Source: Bacteroidaceae bacterium (GTDB lineage Bacteria; Bacteroidota; Bacteroidia; Bacteroidales; Bacteroidaceae). Taken from it: a stretch of DNA of 32,854 bases. Both the position numbers and the translations under genes were made by a program. The notes beneath the pieces are model-generated. The model saw only the letters and a program-made list of their open reading frames with translations, did no database searches and was not told the origin of the DNA. Location of the stretch: assembly GCA_017936265.1 (NCBI GenBank), contig JAGBFX010000047.1:1-32854 (forward strand), given 5' to 3'. Positions 15,729-24,955 of this stretch are shown in pieces. The stretch's first letter is position 1; every line of letters starts with the position of its first letter.

Positions 15729-18242
15729 ATGAAAAGACTACTTTTACTTCTTGCTCTTCCGCTGCTGCTTGCGTCGGCAAAGGGCAATGCACAGAACGAG
15801 AACAATGACAACAAGGTAAAGCCGAACTATGAGCTTGCAGAGCGCTTCTCTCCGAAGAAAGTCGGCAGAATGGTAAAGCAGACAAGAGTGCAGCCTGTAT
15901 GGTTCGAGGACGGCAAGCAATTCATATACTCATGGAGCGACACCAAAGAGCGCAACTTCTACATCGTTGATGCAGTAAAGGGCACAAAGCGCAAGCTCTG
16001 GGACATGGATTGGCTGGCAAAGGAGGTCACTGTGCGCACCGGCGACCCTTATGATGCACAGCACCTGCCAATAGGCATCAACAGGATAATACGCGAAGGA
16101 CGTTACGTGCGTTTCGACATTGCCTCAAAGAAAGAGGTTGACCGCGAGTTGCCACGCCACGAGCGCAACGACAGCACCAAAATAAAGGAGAACAAGGGCA
16201 AGAAGATGAACAAGACCTTCTACTTCGAGTACGACATCAAGACAGGCGAACTGCTCGAGCGTACAAAGGATGAGATTGATGACCTCTACCCCAACTACCC
16301 CGCATGGGCAAACGTATCGCCCGACGGCAAGGTCGCAATCTATGAGAAGAACTACAACCTGTGGTACATGTCAATGGAGGACCTTGAGAAACTGCGCATA
16401 TGGGACAAGGATACAACCGTTGTCGAGCATCAGCTGACATTCAACGGCCGCCCCAACTGGTGCTATGCACACCACTCGCTCGATGAGAAGCCTGACAGCA
16501 CCAAGCGCTACCGCGTATACGCACTGTGGAGCCCCGACTCACGTCACTTCGTGATGACACACCGCGCCGACTCCATTCTCTCGAAGATGTGGGTAATAAA
16601 CTCTCTGAGCAGCCCACGCCCCAAGCTCGAGACATATTACTACCAGATGCCGGGCGAGGAGACACCCGTCACCACAATGGAGCTCTTTGACTTCGAGAAC
16701 AAGACAAGCAGGAACATCAACGTGTCACAGTTCAAGCAGCAGCGTCTGGGCCTCTTCAGGAAGCCCGGCACACACGCCACAAACTACGAGAACCCACACA
16801 AGAACATCTGGCTCGGCGATGAGAACGGCTTCTACTTCGAGCGCATTAGCCGTGACATGAAAAAGATTGAGGTATGCCATGTGTCACTCGACTGCGACAC
16901 CGCCAAGGCACTTGTCCGCGAGGAGATGAACACAAGTATCGAGAGCAAGCAGATACGCCTTGTAAACGGCGGCAAGCAGTTCATCCAGTGGTCGGAGCGC
17001 ACAGGCTGGGCAATGCTCTACCTTTACAATGCTGACGGAACGCTCGTGAATGCAATTACTGACGGCGCATACCACGTGGAGGATGTTGTTGCCGTAGATG
17101 AGAAGGCAAAGAAAATATACTTTACCGCATGCGGCTACAACAAGGAGGAGAACCCGTATTACATGCACCTGTTCAGCGTGAACTTCGACGGTAGCAGCCT
17201 GAAGCAGATTGACGATGCAGACATGAACATAAGCAGTTACTCTGTAGCCGAGGACGGCCAGGCTTTTGTAGTTACCGCTTCGCGCGTGGACACTACACCG
17301 GTAAACTATGTATACAGCAAAAACGGCAAGAAGAGTGTCGAACTTGGGACCGCCGACCTCTCACAACTCTTTGCTGCGGGTTACAAATTTCCGGAGCGAT
17401 TCACCGTGAAGGCTGCGGACGGCATTACCGACCTGCACGGAGTAATGTACAAACCATTTGACTTTGACTCCACAAAGTGCTACCCGCTCATTGAGTACGT
17501 ATACCCCGGCCCGCAGACCGAGGCTGTCAACGAGAGCTGGTCGAGCGGAATGAACCGTGTAGACCGCCTTGCACAGATGGGATTCGTTGTCATTACCATA
17601 GGTAACCGAGGCGGACACCCCAACCGCTCGAAGTGGTACCATAACTTCGGCTACGGCAACCTGCGCGACTATGGCCTCGCCGACAAGAAGGTGGCAGCAC
17701 AGCAGCTCATTGCACGCCACAGTTTCATCGACGGCAATAATGTGGGCATCCATGGACACTCAGGCGGCGGTTTCATGTCGACAGCAGCCATACTCACATA
17801 CAACGACTTCTTCAAGGCAGCCGTTTCATGTGCCGGCAACCACGACAACCGCATCTACAACAACTGGTGGAGCGAGAAGCACCATGGTATAAAGGAGAAC
17901 ATCAAGGAGAGGACAGGCAAGGACGGCGTCATTGAGTGCGACACCACATTCGCATATAACATAAGCACCAATCAGGAGCTTGCAGGCCGCCTGAAGGGAC
18001 ACCTGTTGCTGGTAACCGGCGACATGGACAACAATGTCCACCCGGCCAACACCACACGCGTCGTCGATGCGCTCATACGTGCCAACAAGCGTTTTGAAAT
18101 GCTAATACTACCTGGTGACAGGCACGGCTTTGAGACTAAAGACGAATATTTCTTCTGGAAGATGGCCGACTTCTTCAGCAAGCACCTGCTGGGTGAAGCT
18201 AAAGAGAGCGAGGTCGACATCAAGGAGATGAACAACGACTGA
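15729..18242 (+). CDS. S9-family serine peptidase, dipeptidyl-peptidase-IV-like, exported
   Basis: An 837-residue protein with a strong signal peptide (hydrophobic leucine run, cleavage near GNAQ at about 22). The N-terminal two thirds form the DPP-IV-type beta-propeller (WSPDSRHF and related blades). The C-terminal alpha/beta hydrolase domain (about 555-820) carries the catalytic triad: Ser678 in GHSGGGF, Asp767 in GDMDNNVHP, His799 in DRHGF. Enzymes of this family release dipeptides from peptide N-termini, often in the periplasm of Bacteroidetes. It lacks a T9SS tail, so a periplasmic location is likely. It lies downstream of sdaA and converges with the tryptophanase-alanine dehydrogenase operon across a shared terminator, supporting a role in supplying amino acids for fermentation. 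Exact cleavage preference cannot be read from sequence. Confidence 0.92.
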   Translation: MKRLLLLLALPLLLASAKGNAQNENNDNKVKPNYELAERFSPKKVGRMVKQTRVQPVWFEDGKQFIYSWSDTKERNFYIVDAVKGTKRKLWDMDWLAKEVTVRTGDPYDAQHLPIGINRIIREGRYVRFDIASKKEVDRELPRHERNDSTKIKENKGKKMNKTFYFEYDIKTGELLERTKDEIDDLYPNYPAWANVSPDGKVAIYEKNYNLWYMSMEDLEKLRIWDKDTTVVEHQLTFNGRPNWCYAHHSLDEKPDSTKRYRVYALWSPDSRHFVMTHRADSILSKMWVINSLSSPRPKLETYYYQMPGEETPVTTMELFDFENKTSRNINVSQFKQQRLGLFRKPGTHATNYENPHKNIWLGDENGFYFERISRDMKKIEVCHVSLDCDTAKALVREEMNTSIESKQIRLVNGGKQFIQWSERTGWAMLYLYNADGTLVNAITDGAYHVEDVVAVDEKAKKIYFTACGYNKEENPYYMHLFSVNFDGSSLKQIDDADMNISSYSVAEDGQAFVVTASRVDTTPVNYVYSKNGKKSVELGTADLSQLFAAGYKFPERFTVKAADGITDLHGVMYKPFDFDSTKCYPLIEYVYPGPQTEAVNESWSSGMNRVDRLAQMGFVVITIGNRGGHPNRSKWYHNFGYGNLRDYGLADKKVAAQQLIARHSFIDGNNVGIHGHSGGGFMSTAAILTYNDFFKAAVSCAGNHDNRIYNNWWSEKHHGIKENIKERTGKDGVIECDTTFAYNISTNQELAGRLKGHLLLVTGDMDNNVHPANTTRVVDALIRANKRFEMLILPGDRHGFETKDEYFFWKMADFFSKHLLGEAKESEVDIKEMNND

Positions 18243-18262
18243 CAACCTCAATAAGGACCAAA

Positions 18263-18302
18263 ACAAAAGAGTGCAGCTCGATTGAGTTGCACTCTTTTGT
18301 TC
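18263..18302. terminator. Bidirectional intrinsic terminator between S9 peptidase and tnaA
   Basis: A perfect 14-bp inverted repeat (AACAAAAGAGTGCA and its complement) extends inward to about 18 bp with one G-U pair and a GATT loop. A-rich bases on the left and T-rich bases on the right give each strand a T tract after the stem. It sits 20 bases after the peptidase stop and 13 bases after the tnaA stop, so it can end both convergent transcripts. Confidence 0.85.
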
Positions 18303-18315
18303 TCATAACTGATTA

Positions 18316-19695
18316 TCAATCCTCGATGCGTGCGAGTTTCACAGTGAAATGACGCATCAGTTCGGTCTCCCAAACAATCTTGACACCATGCTTTATGCTG
18401 TCACGACGGTCGTAGACGTTCTTGAGTGCAACAGCAATGACATCCATGTGATTATTTGTATATACACGACGTGCTATGCACAGACGCAACAGGTCAAGAC
18501 CACCGAAACGGTTCTCACGTGTAACGGGGTCACGGTCGGCAAGGATATAACCGATTTCGCAACCGCGTATGCCGGCCTCAAGATATAGTTCTATCGCCAA
18601 TGTCTGCGCGGGGAACTCCTCCTTAGGAACATTGGAGAGCACGCGGTCGGCATCGATGAAGAGAGCGTGTCCACCTACAGGACGCTGATAAGGGATACCG
18701 AACTCATCAAGACGGGCTGCCAGATACTGTACCTGACGGATGCGTGTCTCGATATTGTCGAACTCCGTGTTCTCCTCGAGACCTACAGCAAGAGCCGCCA
18801 TGTCACGGCCGTTCATACCGCCATATGTAAGATAGCCCTCAAAAGGAATACAATACTTCTTTGCACCCTCGTACCAGTCCTCATGACGTGTAGCGATGAA
18901 ACCGCCCATGTTTACAAGACCGTCCTTCTTTGAGGACATTGTCATGCCGTCTGCAAGCGAGAACATCTCCTTTACAATCTCCTTGATTGTCTTGTCGGCA
19001 TAGCCCTCTTCGCGTGTCTTGATGAAATAGGCATTCTCCACGAAACGTGCCGAGTCATAGATGACACGCTTGCCGTACTTGTCTGCAAGGGCACGTACCT
19101 CGCGCAGGTTCTGCATTGATACGGGCTGTCCGCCGGCAGTGTTGTTGGTGATTGTAATGATGATGAACGGTATTTTGTCGCCATGCTGCTGAAGTGCCTC
19201 TTCGAGTTTCTTGGGGTCGACGTTGCCCTTGAAAGGAATCTCAAGCTGAGTATTCTTGGCATCATCGATGGTACAGTCCAAAGCAACAGCCTTTCGGCTC
19301 TCGATATGACCTTTGGTGGTGTCAAAATGAGAGTTTCCGGGAACGACAGCGCCCGCTGTCACAAGGTGGCTGAAGAGCACATTCTCGGCAGCACGTCCCT
19401 GATGGGTAGGTATGACGTAGCTGAAACCTGTGAGCCTTTCAATGGTATCTTTCAGCTGAAAGAACGAAGATGAACCGGCATAGCTTTCATCGCCCATCAT
19501 CATGGCTGCCCATTGGCGGTCGCTCATGGCACCGGTACCCGAGTCGGTAAGGCAGTCGATATACACTTGCTCCGATTTCAACTGGAATAGGTTGTAATCG
19601 GCCTCTTTAATCCATTGCTCGCGCTCCTCGCGAGTACTCTTACGGATTGGTTCAACCATCTTGATTTTCCAAGATTCTGCAAAAGGTAGTTCCAT
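18316..19695 (-). CDS. tnaA: Tryptophanase (tryptophan indole-lyase)
   Basis: A 459-residue PLP enzyme converting L-tryptophan to indole, pyruvate and ammonia. LTDSGTGAMSD, IPTHQGR, AGGQPVSM and SSKKDGLVNMGG (PLP lysine at Lys257) are intact. Three positions separate it from tyrosine phenol-lyase: Asp125 in FDTTKGH (tyrosine phenol-lyase has Thr), Ile381 in CEIGYI (tyrosine phenol-lyase has Arg), and His449 in MRHFTVKL (tyrosine phenol-lyase has Phe). All three match tryptophanase. Other parts (AMSDRQWAAMMMGDE, ENAYFIK) look closer to tyrosine phenol-lyase, so the specificity call rests on these residues. It follows alanine dehydrogenase by 36 bases on the same strand. There is no TnaC-like leader or tnaB permease in the window, so regulation must differ from E. 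coli. Confidence 0.92.
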   Translation of the reverse strand: MELPFAESWKIKMVEPIRKSTREEREQWIKEADYNLFQLKSEQVYIDCLTDSGTGAMSDRQWAAMMMGDESYAGSSSFFQLKDTIERLTGFSYVIPTHQGRAAENVLFSHLVTAGAVVPGNSHFDTTKGHIESRKAVALDCTIDDAKNTQLEIPFKGNVDPKKLEEALQQHGDKIPFIIITITNNTAGGQPVSMQNLREVRALADKYGKRVIYDSARFVENAYFIKTREEGYADKTIKEIVKEMFSLADGMTMSSKKDGLVNMGGFIATRHEDWYEGAKKYCIPFEGYLTYGGMNGRDMAALAVGLEENTEFDNIETRIRQVQYLAARLDEFGIPYQRPVGGHALFIDADRVLSNVPKEEFPAQTLAIELYLEAGIRGCEIGYILADRDPVTRENRFGGLDLLRLCIARRVYTNNHMDVIAVALKNVYDRRDSIKHGVKIVWETELMRHFTVKLARIED

Positions 19696-19731
19696 AGTAA
19701 TAAAATATTATAGTTAGTTGATTATAAGTAT

Positions 19732-20838
19732 CTACAGTGATAATGGCTCATAAGGCAGCCCCCATGCCTCGGCGACCTCTTTATATACGACCTTGCCCTC
19801 GACCACATTTAATCCTTTGCGAAGTTCTTCGTTGTCGGCACAAGCCTTGCGCCACCCCTTGTCAGCAAGCTGTAGAGCATAGGGCAACGTTGCGTTTGTA
19901 AGTGCAAGGGTCGATGTATAAGGTACCGCACCCGGGATATTGGCTACGCAGTAGTGCAGGATGCCGTCGACATAATACGTAGGCTCCTCGTGCGTTGTCG
20001 GATGAGAAGTCTCGAAGCAACCGCCCTGGTCAATGGCAACATCTACAAGCACGCTGCCCGGCTCCATCAGAGCGAGCATCTCGCGTGTTACCAGTTTTGG
20101 TGCCTTCGCTCCAGGAATGAGTACAGAACCTACGACAAGGTCGGCACTCTTCAGTTCCTCGCGGATATTATATTCCGATGACATGAGAGTCTTTACATTA
20201 CGTGGCATTACGTCAGCAAGATAGGCAAGGCGGGGCAGGGAAACGTCGCAGATAGTGACATCGGCACCCATACCCGCAGCAGTGCGCGCTGCGGCAGTTC
20301 CCACCACTCCGGCACCAATTACAAAAACCTTGGCAGGTTTTACTCCGGGTACTCCGCCCATGAGTTTGCCCTTGCCGCCACGCGGACGTTCGAGGAAGTA
20401 GCAACCCTCCTGTGTAGCCATGCGTCCTGCCACCTCTGACATCGGTACAAGCAGCGGCAACGAGCGGTCCTTGCGCTCAACTGTCTCATAGGCACAGCAC
20501 ACCGCCCCGCTCTCAATCATAGCCTTGGTAAGAGGTTCGCTTGAAGCAAAATGGAAATAGGTAAATACCAGCTGGCCACTGCGCACAAGCCCGTACTCGC
20601 TTGCAATAGGCTCCTTAACCTTTACAATCATATCGGCAGCGGCATATACCTCTTCTATTGTAGGCAGTATCTTTGCACCTGCCGCCGTATATGCCTCATC
20701 ACTGAAGCCGCTGTTCACACCTGCAGAAGCCTGCACATAGACAACGTGGCCATGCCTGGTCATCTCCTGAACGCCGGAAGGTGTCATACCGACACGGTTC
20801 TCATTGTTCTTGATCTCTTTTGGAACACCGATAATCAT
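19732..20838 (-). CDS. ald: Alanine dehydrogenase
   Basis: A 368-residue NAD-dependent enzyme interconverting pyruvate plus ammonia with L-alanine. Catalytic and substrate residues are in their standard places: Arg15 (ENRVGMTP), Lys75 (VKVKEP), His96 (TYFHFA) and the Asp of DVAIDQGG. The nucleotide-binding loop reads VIGAGVVGTAAA. Length is standard and the N-terminus MIIGVPKEIK is typical, confirming the start at 20838. It is the first gene of an apparent ald-tnaA operon; both enzymes meet at pyruvate and ammonia, so alanine formation could recycle NADH and capture ammonia released from tryptophan and serine breakdown. No clear TAnnTTTG promoter was found upstream. Confidence 0.95.
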   Translation of the reverse strand: MIIGVPKEIKNNENRVGMTPSGVQEMTRHGHVVYVQASAGVNSGFSDEAYTAAGAKILPTIEEVYAAADMIVKVKEPIASEYGLVRSGQLVFTYFHFASSEPLTKAMIESGAVCCAYETVERKDRSLPLLVPMSEVAGRMATQEGCYFLERPRGGKGKLMGGVPGVKPAKVFVIGAGVVGTAAARTAAGMGADVTICDVSLPRLAYLADVMPRNVKTLMSSEYNIREELKSADLVVGSVLIPGAKAPKLVTREMLALMEPGSVLVDVAIDQGGCFETSHPTTHEEPTYYVDGILHYCVANIPGAVPYTSTLALTNATLPYALQLADKGWRKACADNEELRKGLNVVEGKVVYKEVAEAWGLPYEPLSL

Positions 20839-20903
20839 AGTCGTAAAGTTTAAATGTTATTGGAATTGTATTTTTACCTTATTGCCATTCGTCGTGCAGT
20901 CAA

Positions 20904-20930
20904 GAGGCTCTTCACTGCGTTCAGAACGAC
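20904..20930 (-). repeat. Short dispersed intergenic repeat copy
   Basis: The reverse complement reads GTCGTTCTGAACGCAGTGAA then GAGCCTC. This is a diverged copy of the element at 2305-2376 and 7870-7897. It lies 66 bases upstream of the ald start codon. Confidence 0.6.
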
Positions 20931-21076
20931 AATACAGGGAGTTAAAACAGACAATCTCTTTACGGAGAGTGAAAGTAGAGAATAAATGCAAGAAAAGAAA
21001 GAATTGTTCCTTAATTTTTTTTAAAACGTGTCGACAAACAGAAAGAGGATGACTCAAAAGTCATTTTACAAAGAAT

Positions 21077-21112
21077 GCAATCCCCGTTAGAATATACTCT
21101 ATCGGGGATTGC
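21077..21112 (-). terminator. Intrinsic terminator after the SusCD-lipoprotein operon
   Basis: A perfect 10-bp inverted repeat (GCAATCCCCG and its complement) with a 16-base loop lies 27 bases downstream of the minus-strand stop at 21140. The T tract after it on the minus strand is short (ATTCTTTG), so efficiency is uncertain. Confidence 0.7.
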
Positions 21113-21139
21113 TCGTTCAAAATAGGGCTTTTGGGCCGG

Positions 21140-22645
21140 TTACCTTTTCTTGTAGAACATCTTGACCGGCTGATAGCATACATTGTCGTACCTCTCGAGC
21201 ACCGTGCCCTTGTCGGTATCGAACACCCAGACACTGCCGTTGAGTCCCTCCTGACCCGGCTCATAGAAAGCAACATATGTTTTCAGGTGGTCGGCGCTTA
21301 TCTCAAATTCGGTAATTACGGCATTATCGCTGCCCACAGAGAGCAACACAGGAGCATTGGCAAGACTTGCTATGTTGCTGTTGTAATTCCAACGGCGCAC
21401 CTTATTTCCATCGGCAAACAATAGTGAATAGAATGTCTTGTTTGCCACATTCGGAGTGTTTACCTTGAACGGACTGTTCACAAGCGCGCCTTGTGTGGTG
21501 TTGGCTGTTGTAAATGTGTGCTTCATTTCTGTAAAATCATAACCCCAGAAATCAGTATACATCACCTCGCTGCGGGTTATCGGGGTATTCGCTATGTTTG
21601 TCATGACAAGAAACTCCTGACGGTCACCCGAGGCTGCCTTCTGCGCCTGTGTCATCCGTATCTTAGTCATTGCCACAAGATTGCGGTTGTTAAAGTAGTT
21701 CTTGCTCTTGAAGAGCGAATCAGTCAGCATAAGATGATATTCGGTACTGCAATAATAGGGGCCATAACCGTTATATATCTGGGCGATGGCATTATTATGG
21801 TTATCCCAAAGCAGTATGTCATAACTGCTGCCGCTTGAAACAATACAGTTCTGTGCATATGTCGACTGCAGTTTGCGGGGCTTAGCTATTGCAGACTCCG
21901 TCGTCGAGAAGTCATAGACCTTGCCGTTCTCACATATTATGGGATATGATGTTCCGGAATAGGCCATGTCAGGGATTCCCAACAGTGTAGGCTTGAAGTC
22001 ATCATATTCAGGCACTGTGAACATATTCTCAACTACAAGGGTCTTCTCGTTGAGGTAATAGATAGTAGGTAAATCGCCACGCTCCCCACCACCCTGGCAG
22101 GCAATGATGAGATTTCCGCTGCACTGTACAGCATCGACGACACCTGCAGCAAACTGCATGTCGGGGTTGTTTATGGCAAAGCAATCGCCTGTAGTAAAGG
22201 AAGCTTCTTCATTGTCAAGCGGCTTCTGCATGAACGAAAGCATCGAGTTGCCGCCCTCATCCCGGCTCAACAACGTTATGCCCTCTTCATATGGAGAGTT
22301 TACATACACCACAAAAGGAAAGAAACTTTTACCATCCTCGTTCTCAACAATCAGACGGCAGCTGTACTTGCCCAGTGAGGTACCCACAAAGAGAAACCTC
22401 TCCTCGTTGGAGTATGCATCAAGCTCTATCTCCCAAGTATATGTCAAGGGTTTCTGCTTGTTTGTCTGTGTAACCACAGGCTCAATCACAAGCGTCTCGT
22501 TCTTGTCAATATTGTATATGCTGTCAATACCCGATTCTATCATTATATGCGAAAGCGGACGTGTCGCCTCGGTTGTCTCATCACTAAAACATGCCACCAT
22601 CAGGGGCAGAAACGCCGATATCAGGCACAATCTTAATATTCTCAT
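21140..22645 (-). CDS. PKD-like family surface lipoprotein of a SusCD locus
   Basis: A 501-residue lipoprotein. The signal peptide ends in a lipobox with acylated Cys19 followed by FSDE, which resembles the Ser-Asp-rich signal that sends Bacteroidetes lipoproteins to the cell surface. Residues of about 30-115 form a PKD-like beta sandwich (YTWEIELD, YSCRLIVENEDGKSFFPFVVYV). The rest is beta-rich (LLSRDEGGNSMLSFM onward), consistent with the PKD-like lipoproteins found as the last gene of some SusCD operons. It begins 32 bases after the DUF4843 gene and is followed by a terminator. A structural role in ligand capture on the SusCD complex is likely; no catalytic motif is seen. Confidence 0.82.
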   Translation of the reverse strand: MRILRLCLISAFLPLMVACFSDETTEATRPLSHIMIESGIDSIYNIDKNETLVIEPVVTQTNKQKPLTYTWEIELDAYSNEERFLFVGTSLGKYSCRLIVENEDGKSFFPFVVYVNSPYEEGITLLSRDEGGNSMLSFMQKPLDNEEASFTTGDCFAINNPDMQFAAGVVDAVQCSGNLIIACQGGGERGDLPTIYYLNEKTLVVENMFTVPEYDDFKPTLLGIPDMAYSGTSYPIICENGKVYDFSTTESAIAKPRKLQSTYAQNCIVSSGSSYDILLWDNHNNAIAQIYNGYGPYYCSTEYHLMLTDSLFKSKNYFNNRNLVAMTKIRMTQAQKAASGDRQEFLVMTNIANTPITRSEVMYTDFWGYDFTEMKHTFTTANTTQGALVNSPFKVNTPNVANKTFYSLLFADGNKVRRWNYNSNIASLANAPVLLSVGSDNAVITEFEISADHLKTYVAFYEPGQEGLNGSVWVFDTDKGTVLERYDNVCYQPVKMFYKKR

Positions 22646-22677
22646 ATCTTTAATACGGTTTATCGTTCGGAAAATGT

Positions 22678-23505
22678 TTACGACGCTACGGTATACGGGT
22701 CGGGGAAGTCAAACGGAAAGTCAGGGAACTCAGCCAGTATTCCCTCCCTGTTTGCAGGGTCCTCAAAGAACTCATACATCTTTGAATAGATATACTTGAC
22801 AAAGATTGTACGATACTGGTAAGGGTCGCCGTATGGGATATGCTCAAGATTCTCACCATAGAGTTCAACCATCTTTCTGTATGTCTCGGGGTGTATCTCC
22901 TCCACTGCGTGGAAGTACTCCACCATCTTAATGAACTTGAGCGGATGCCACTCGCCGAGGTATCGTTTCTGCCACACCTTCTCGCCATGGGCATTGTACC
23001 ATTCAGGCTGGTCCACGGAGTTATCGAAACGGAACATTCGGACCTGAGACAACGAGTCGAGAGTCGGCGCAAAAAAGCGGTTGTCTATCAACTGAAGACA
23101 AAGAGTGTATCTCTCATAGCCATCGATGTAGTTACCCTTCAGCTCATCGCGGTATACAGTGACAGGAATAACACCCTCTACAGAGTCGGGCATTATACAC
23201 GCTTCGTCTATTGTGAAGTGCACACCCTCGAGCGCATTTGTGGAATCGGGCATTATCACATAGCCAATCTCACGTTTTTCCTTGCTGATACCTCCCATGA
23301 CCTTTACCGGGATATTGTATGTATACTCCCTTACCTCAACCGGAGTAACACCAAACGAGTAGTTCAGCGTATCTTTCGTGAAGTATATGCCCGAATGAGA
23401 GAGGTCGAACCTCATGTAATCCTCATCATTGCATGCAGTGATAAGCGACAACACAGGCAACATAAGTGCCATAATGGCATATCTTATTATCTTTTTCATT
23501 TTCAT
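22678..23505 (-). CDS. DUF4843 surface lipoprotein of a SusCD locus
   Basis: I start at ATG 23505 (a second ATG two codons later is equally possible) because it opens a lipoprotein signal peptide ending at acylated Cys25, then NDED, an acidic surface-export-like tetrapeptide. The open frame extends 34 codons upstream into susD but lacks a signal there. The 275-residue product fits DUF4843: GIYFTKDTLNYSFGV, then VREYTYNIPVKVMGG, GYVIMPDSTNALEGVHF, a VIPVTVYRD strand and LCLQLIDN, followed by an aromatic C-terminal part (YNAHGEKVWQKRYLGEW). DUF4843 proteins accompany SusCD pairs and are thought to be surface accessories. The gene lies 19 bases after susD and 32 before the PKD-like lipoprotein, in one operon. 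Confidence 0.85.
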   Translation of the reverse strand: MKMKKIIRYAIMALMLPVLSLITACNDEDYMRFDLSHSGIYFTKDTLNYSFGVTPVEVREYTYNIPVKVMGGISKEKREIGYVIMPDSTNALEGVHFTIDEACIMPDSVEGVIPVTVYRDELKGNYIDGYERYTLCLQLIDNRFFAPTLDSLSQVRMFRFDNSVDQPEWYNAHGEKVWQKRYLGEWHPLKFIKMVEYFHAVEEIHPETYRKMVELYGENLEHIPYGDPYQYRTIFVKYIYSKMYEFFEDPANREGILAEFPDFPFDFPDPYTVAS

Positions 23506-23524
23506 CTTCTTTATTTTCTGTTTC

Positions 23525-24943
23525 CTAGTTGCGGTTTTCAATCTCGACATCGGGAACAGGAATAGAATAAATTCCGTCAGCCGGGTTATAGGTACTCTTG
23601 CCGTCATGCGAGAGGATAGGAAGATTCTGACGCTTCATATTGAAGTACGTCTGCCCCTCGCCAATCATCTCCTTATAACGCTCATCGTTTATCAGTTCAA
23701 CTGTGAGAGTCTTATCCGCCTCAAGGGGGTCGAGGCCGCGATGCATGCGCACGTCGTTGTAAAGGGCGAGAGCCGCATCGTAGTCACTGTCGAGCAATGC
23801 CTCGGCCGCAATGTAATACATCTCGGGCAAACGGATAAGGTTCACACCAAGGATAAGATCAGCAGGACGGTCAGAGGGCATATTGTTAAGCTCGTAAATG
23901 TCGGTTAACTTGCATAGGCGGTACTTGACGTCATCGCCGACCCCAGACTCTGAGAAGTAGGCCATTGTGCGGAAGTCGAGACCCGAAGCATCCCTCTCAT
24001 AAAGTTCCATGAAGTCATCGCGCAAGTCCAGCGAATAGTACGATGTGACCTGCTGCAGTTTCCCGCTCACATTTGTATAGAAGCCAGGAAAATAGATTCC
24101 GAAGATAGTCTCCTTGCGCGACAGCACGCCCGCAAGATCGTTTACGACCTCGGTCTTCTCCTTGAGAGAGAAGTTGCCCTCACTGATGACTTTTTGGGCA
24201 TATAAGGCAGCCATCTCGCTATTTCCCATAGTCAGGTATACACGTGCCAGTGTCGCCCGCACTGCATGAAGGTTAAAATGTATCTGACGGTCGAGCATGA
24301 AGTTACCTGAGCCCGCATAATCCTCTTCATCGGCAAGGAGAGCCTCAGCCTCGAGCAGGTCGGCAACAATGTGCTCATAGTTCTTCGCAAGAGACTCGAA
24401 TTCGGGTGTCTTGAGCGAGAATTCCGTTGCATAAGGAATGCCGCCGGCTGCGGGATTTACCGTGTACTGAGCTGCAAAAAGACGCACAAGGTCGAAATGC
24501 ATGAAAGCGCGCATACCGAGAGCCTCGCCACGATAGAGAGTATAAGGGAACTCCGTTGCATTAGCCACAAGCGGAGCATCAAGGATGCTGTTCACGTTGG
24601 AAATGTTCTTGTACATCGCTGTCCAGACGCCCTCGAAGACGCTTTTGACCGATGAATGTTCCCATTTATAACCGCTCATGGCTGTCACGCCCGTGTTGCC
24701 ATAACACCACAAAGTCTGTGACAGAATCTCCAAGGTTGAAAAATGCAATTCCTGACCATAAAGCGTCTGTTGGCGCATCTGCGCATAAACACCATACATG
24801 GCGTCTTCGATGCCCTCGGGAGTAGACAGTAAAGGGTCACGCTTTACCTGACCGTCGGGAGTGATATCAAGGAAATCATCACACGATGTTGTAGCAACCA
24901 TCATTGCACACAACAGCAATATCATATATTTCATCTTCTTCAT
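23525..24943 (-). CDS. RagB/SusD-family surface substrate-binding lipoprotein
   Basis: A 472-residue lipoprotein with the lipobox ATTSC (Cys21) followed by DDFLDITPDGQV, the characteristic SusD N-terminus. It continues with helical repeats (ALGMRAFMHFDLVRLFA, ARVYLTMGNSEMAALYA) and the conserved C-terminal part (INDERYKEMIGEGQTYFNMKR). SusD-type proteins act as a hinged lid on the SusC barrel and bind the ligand outside the cell. It starts 12 bases after susC. No glycan-binding motif can be read, so the substrate is inferred from context only, where peptides are favoured. Length is on the short side for the family but complete. Confidence 0.92.
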   Translation of the reverse strand: MKKMKYMILLLCAMMVATTSCDDFLDITPDGQVKRDPLLSTPEGIEDAMYGVYAQMRQQTLYGQELHFSTLEILSQTLWCYGNTGVTAMSGYKWEHSSVKSVFEGVWTAMYKNISNVNSILDAPLVANATEFPYTLYRGEALGMRAFMHFDLVRLFAAQYTVNPAAGGIPYATEFSLKTPEFESLAKNYEHIVADLLEAEALLADEEDYAGSGNFMLDRQIHFNLHAVRATLARVYLTMGNSEMAALYAQKVISEGNFSLKEKTEVVNDLAGVLSRKETIFGIYFPGFYTNVSGKLQQVTSYYSLDLRDDFMELYERDASGLDFRTMAYFSESGVGDDVKYRLCKLTDIYELNNMPSDRPADLILGVNLIRLPEMYYIAAEALLDSDYDAALALYNDVRMHRGLDPLEADKTLTVELINDERYKEMIGEGQTYFNMKRQNLPILSHDGKSTYNPADGIYSIPVPDVEIENRN

Positions 24944-24955
24944 AGTAGCTGTTTC

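Larger units (their letters stand above)
20839..21139. other. Spacer between ald and the PKD-like lipoprotein gene
   Basis: The 301-base gap carries a dispersed-repeat copy (20904-20930) and the terminator hairpin of the upstream SusCD operon (21077-21112). Two overlapping small frames on opposite strands here have no coding features. The ald promoter must lie in its left part but is not recognisable by eye. Confidence 0.5.

Noticed and set aside
18316-19695. Tyrosine phenol-lyase as identity of the tnaA-like gene
   Set aside because: The residues that specify tyrosine (Thr, Arg, Phe) are replaced by the tryptophanase set Asp125, Ile381, His449.
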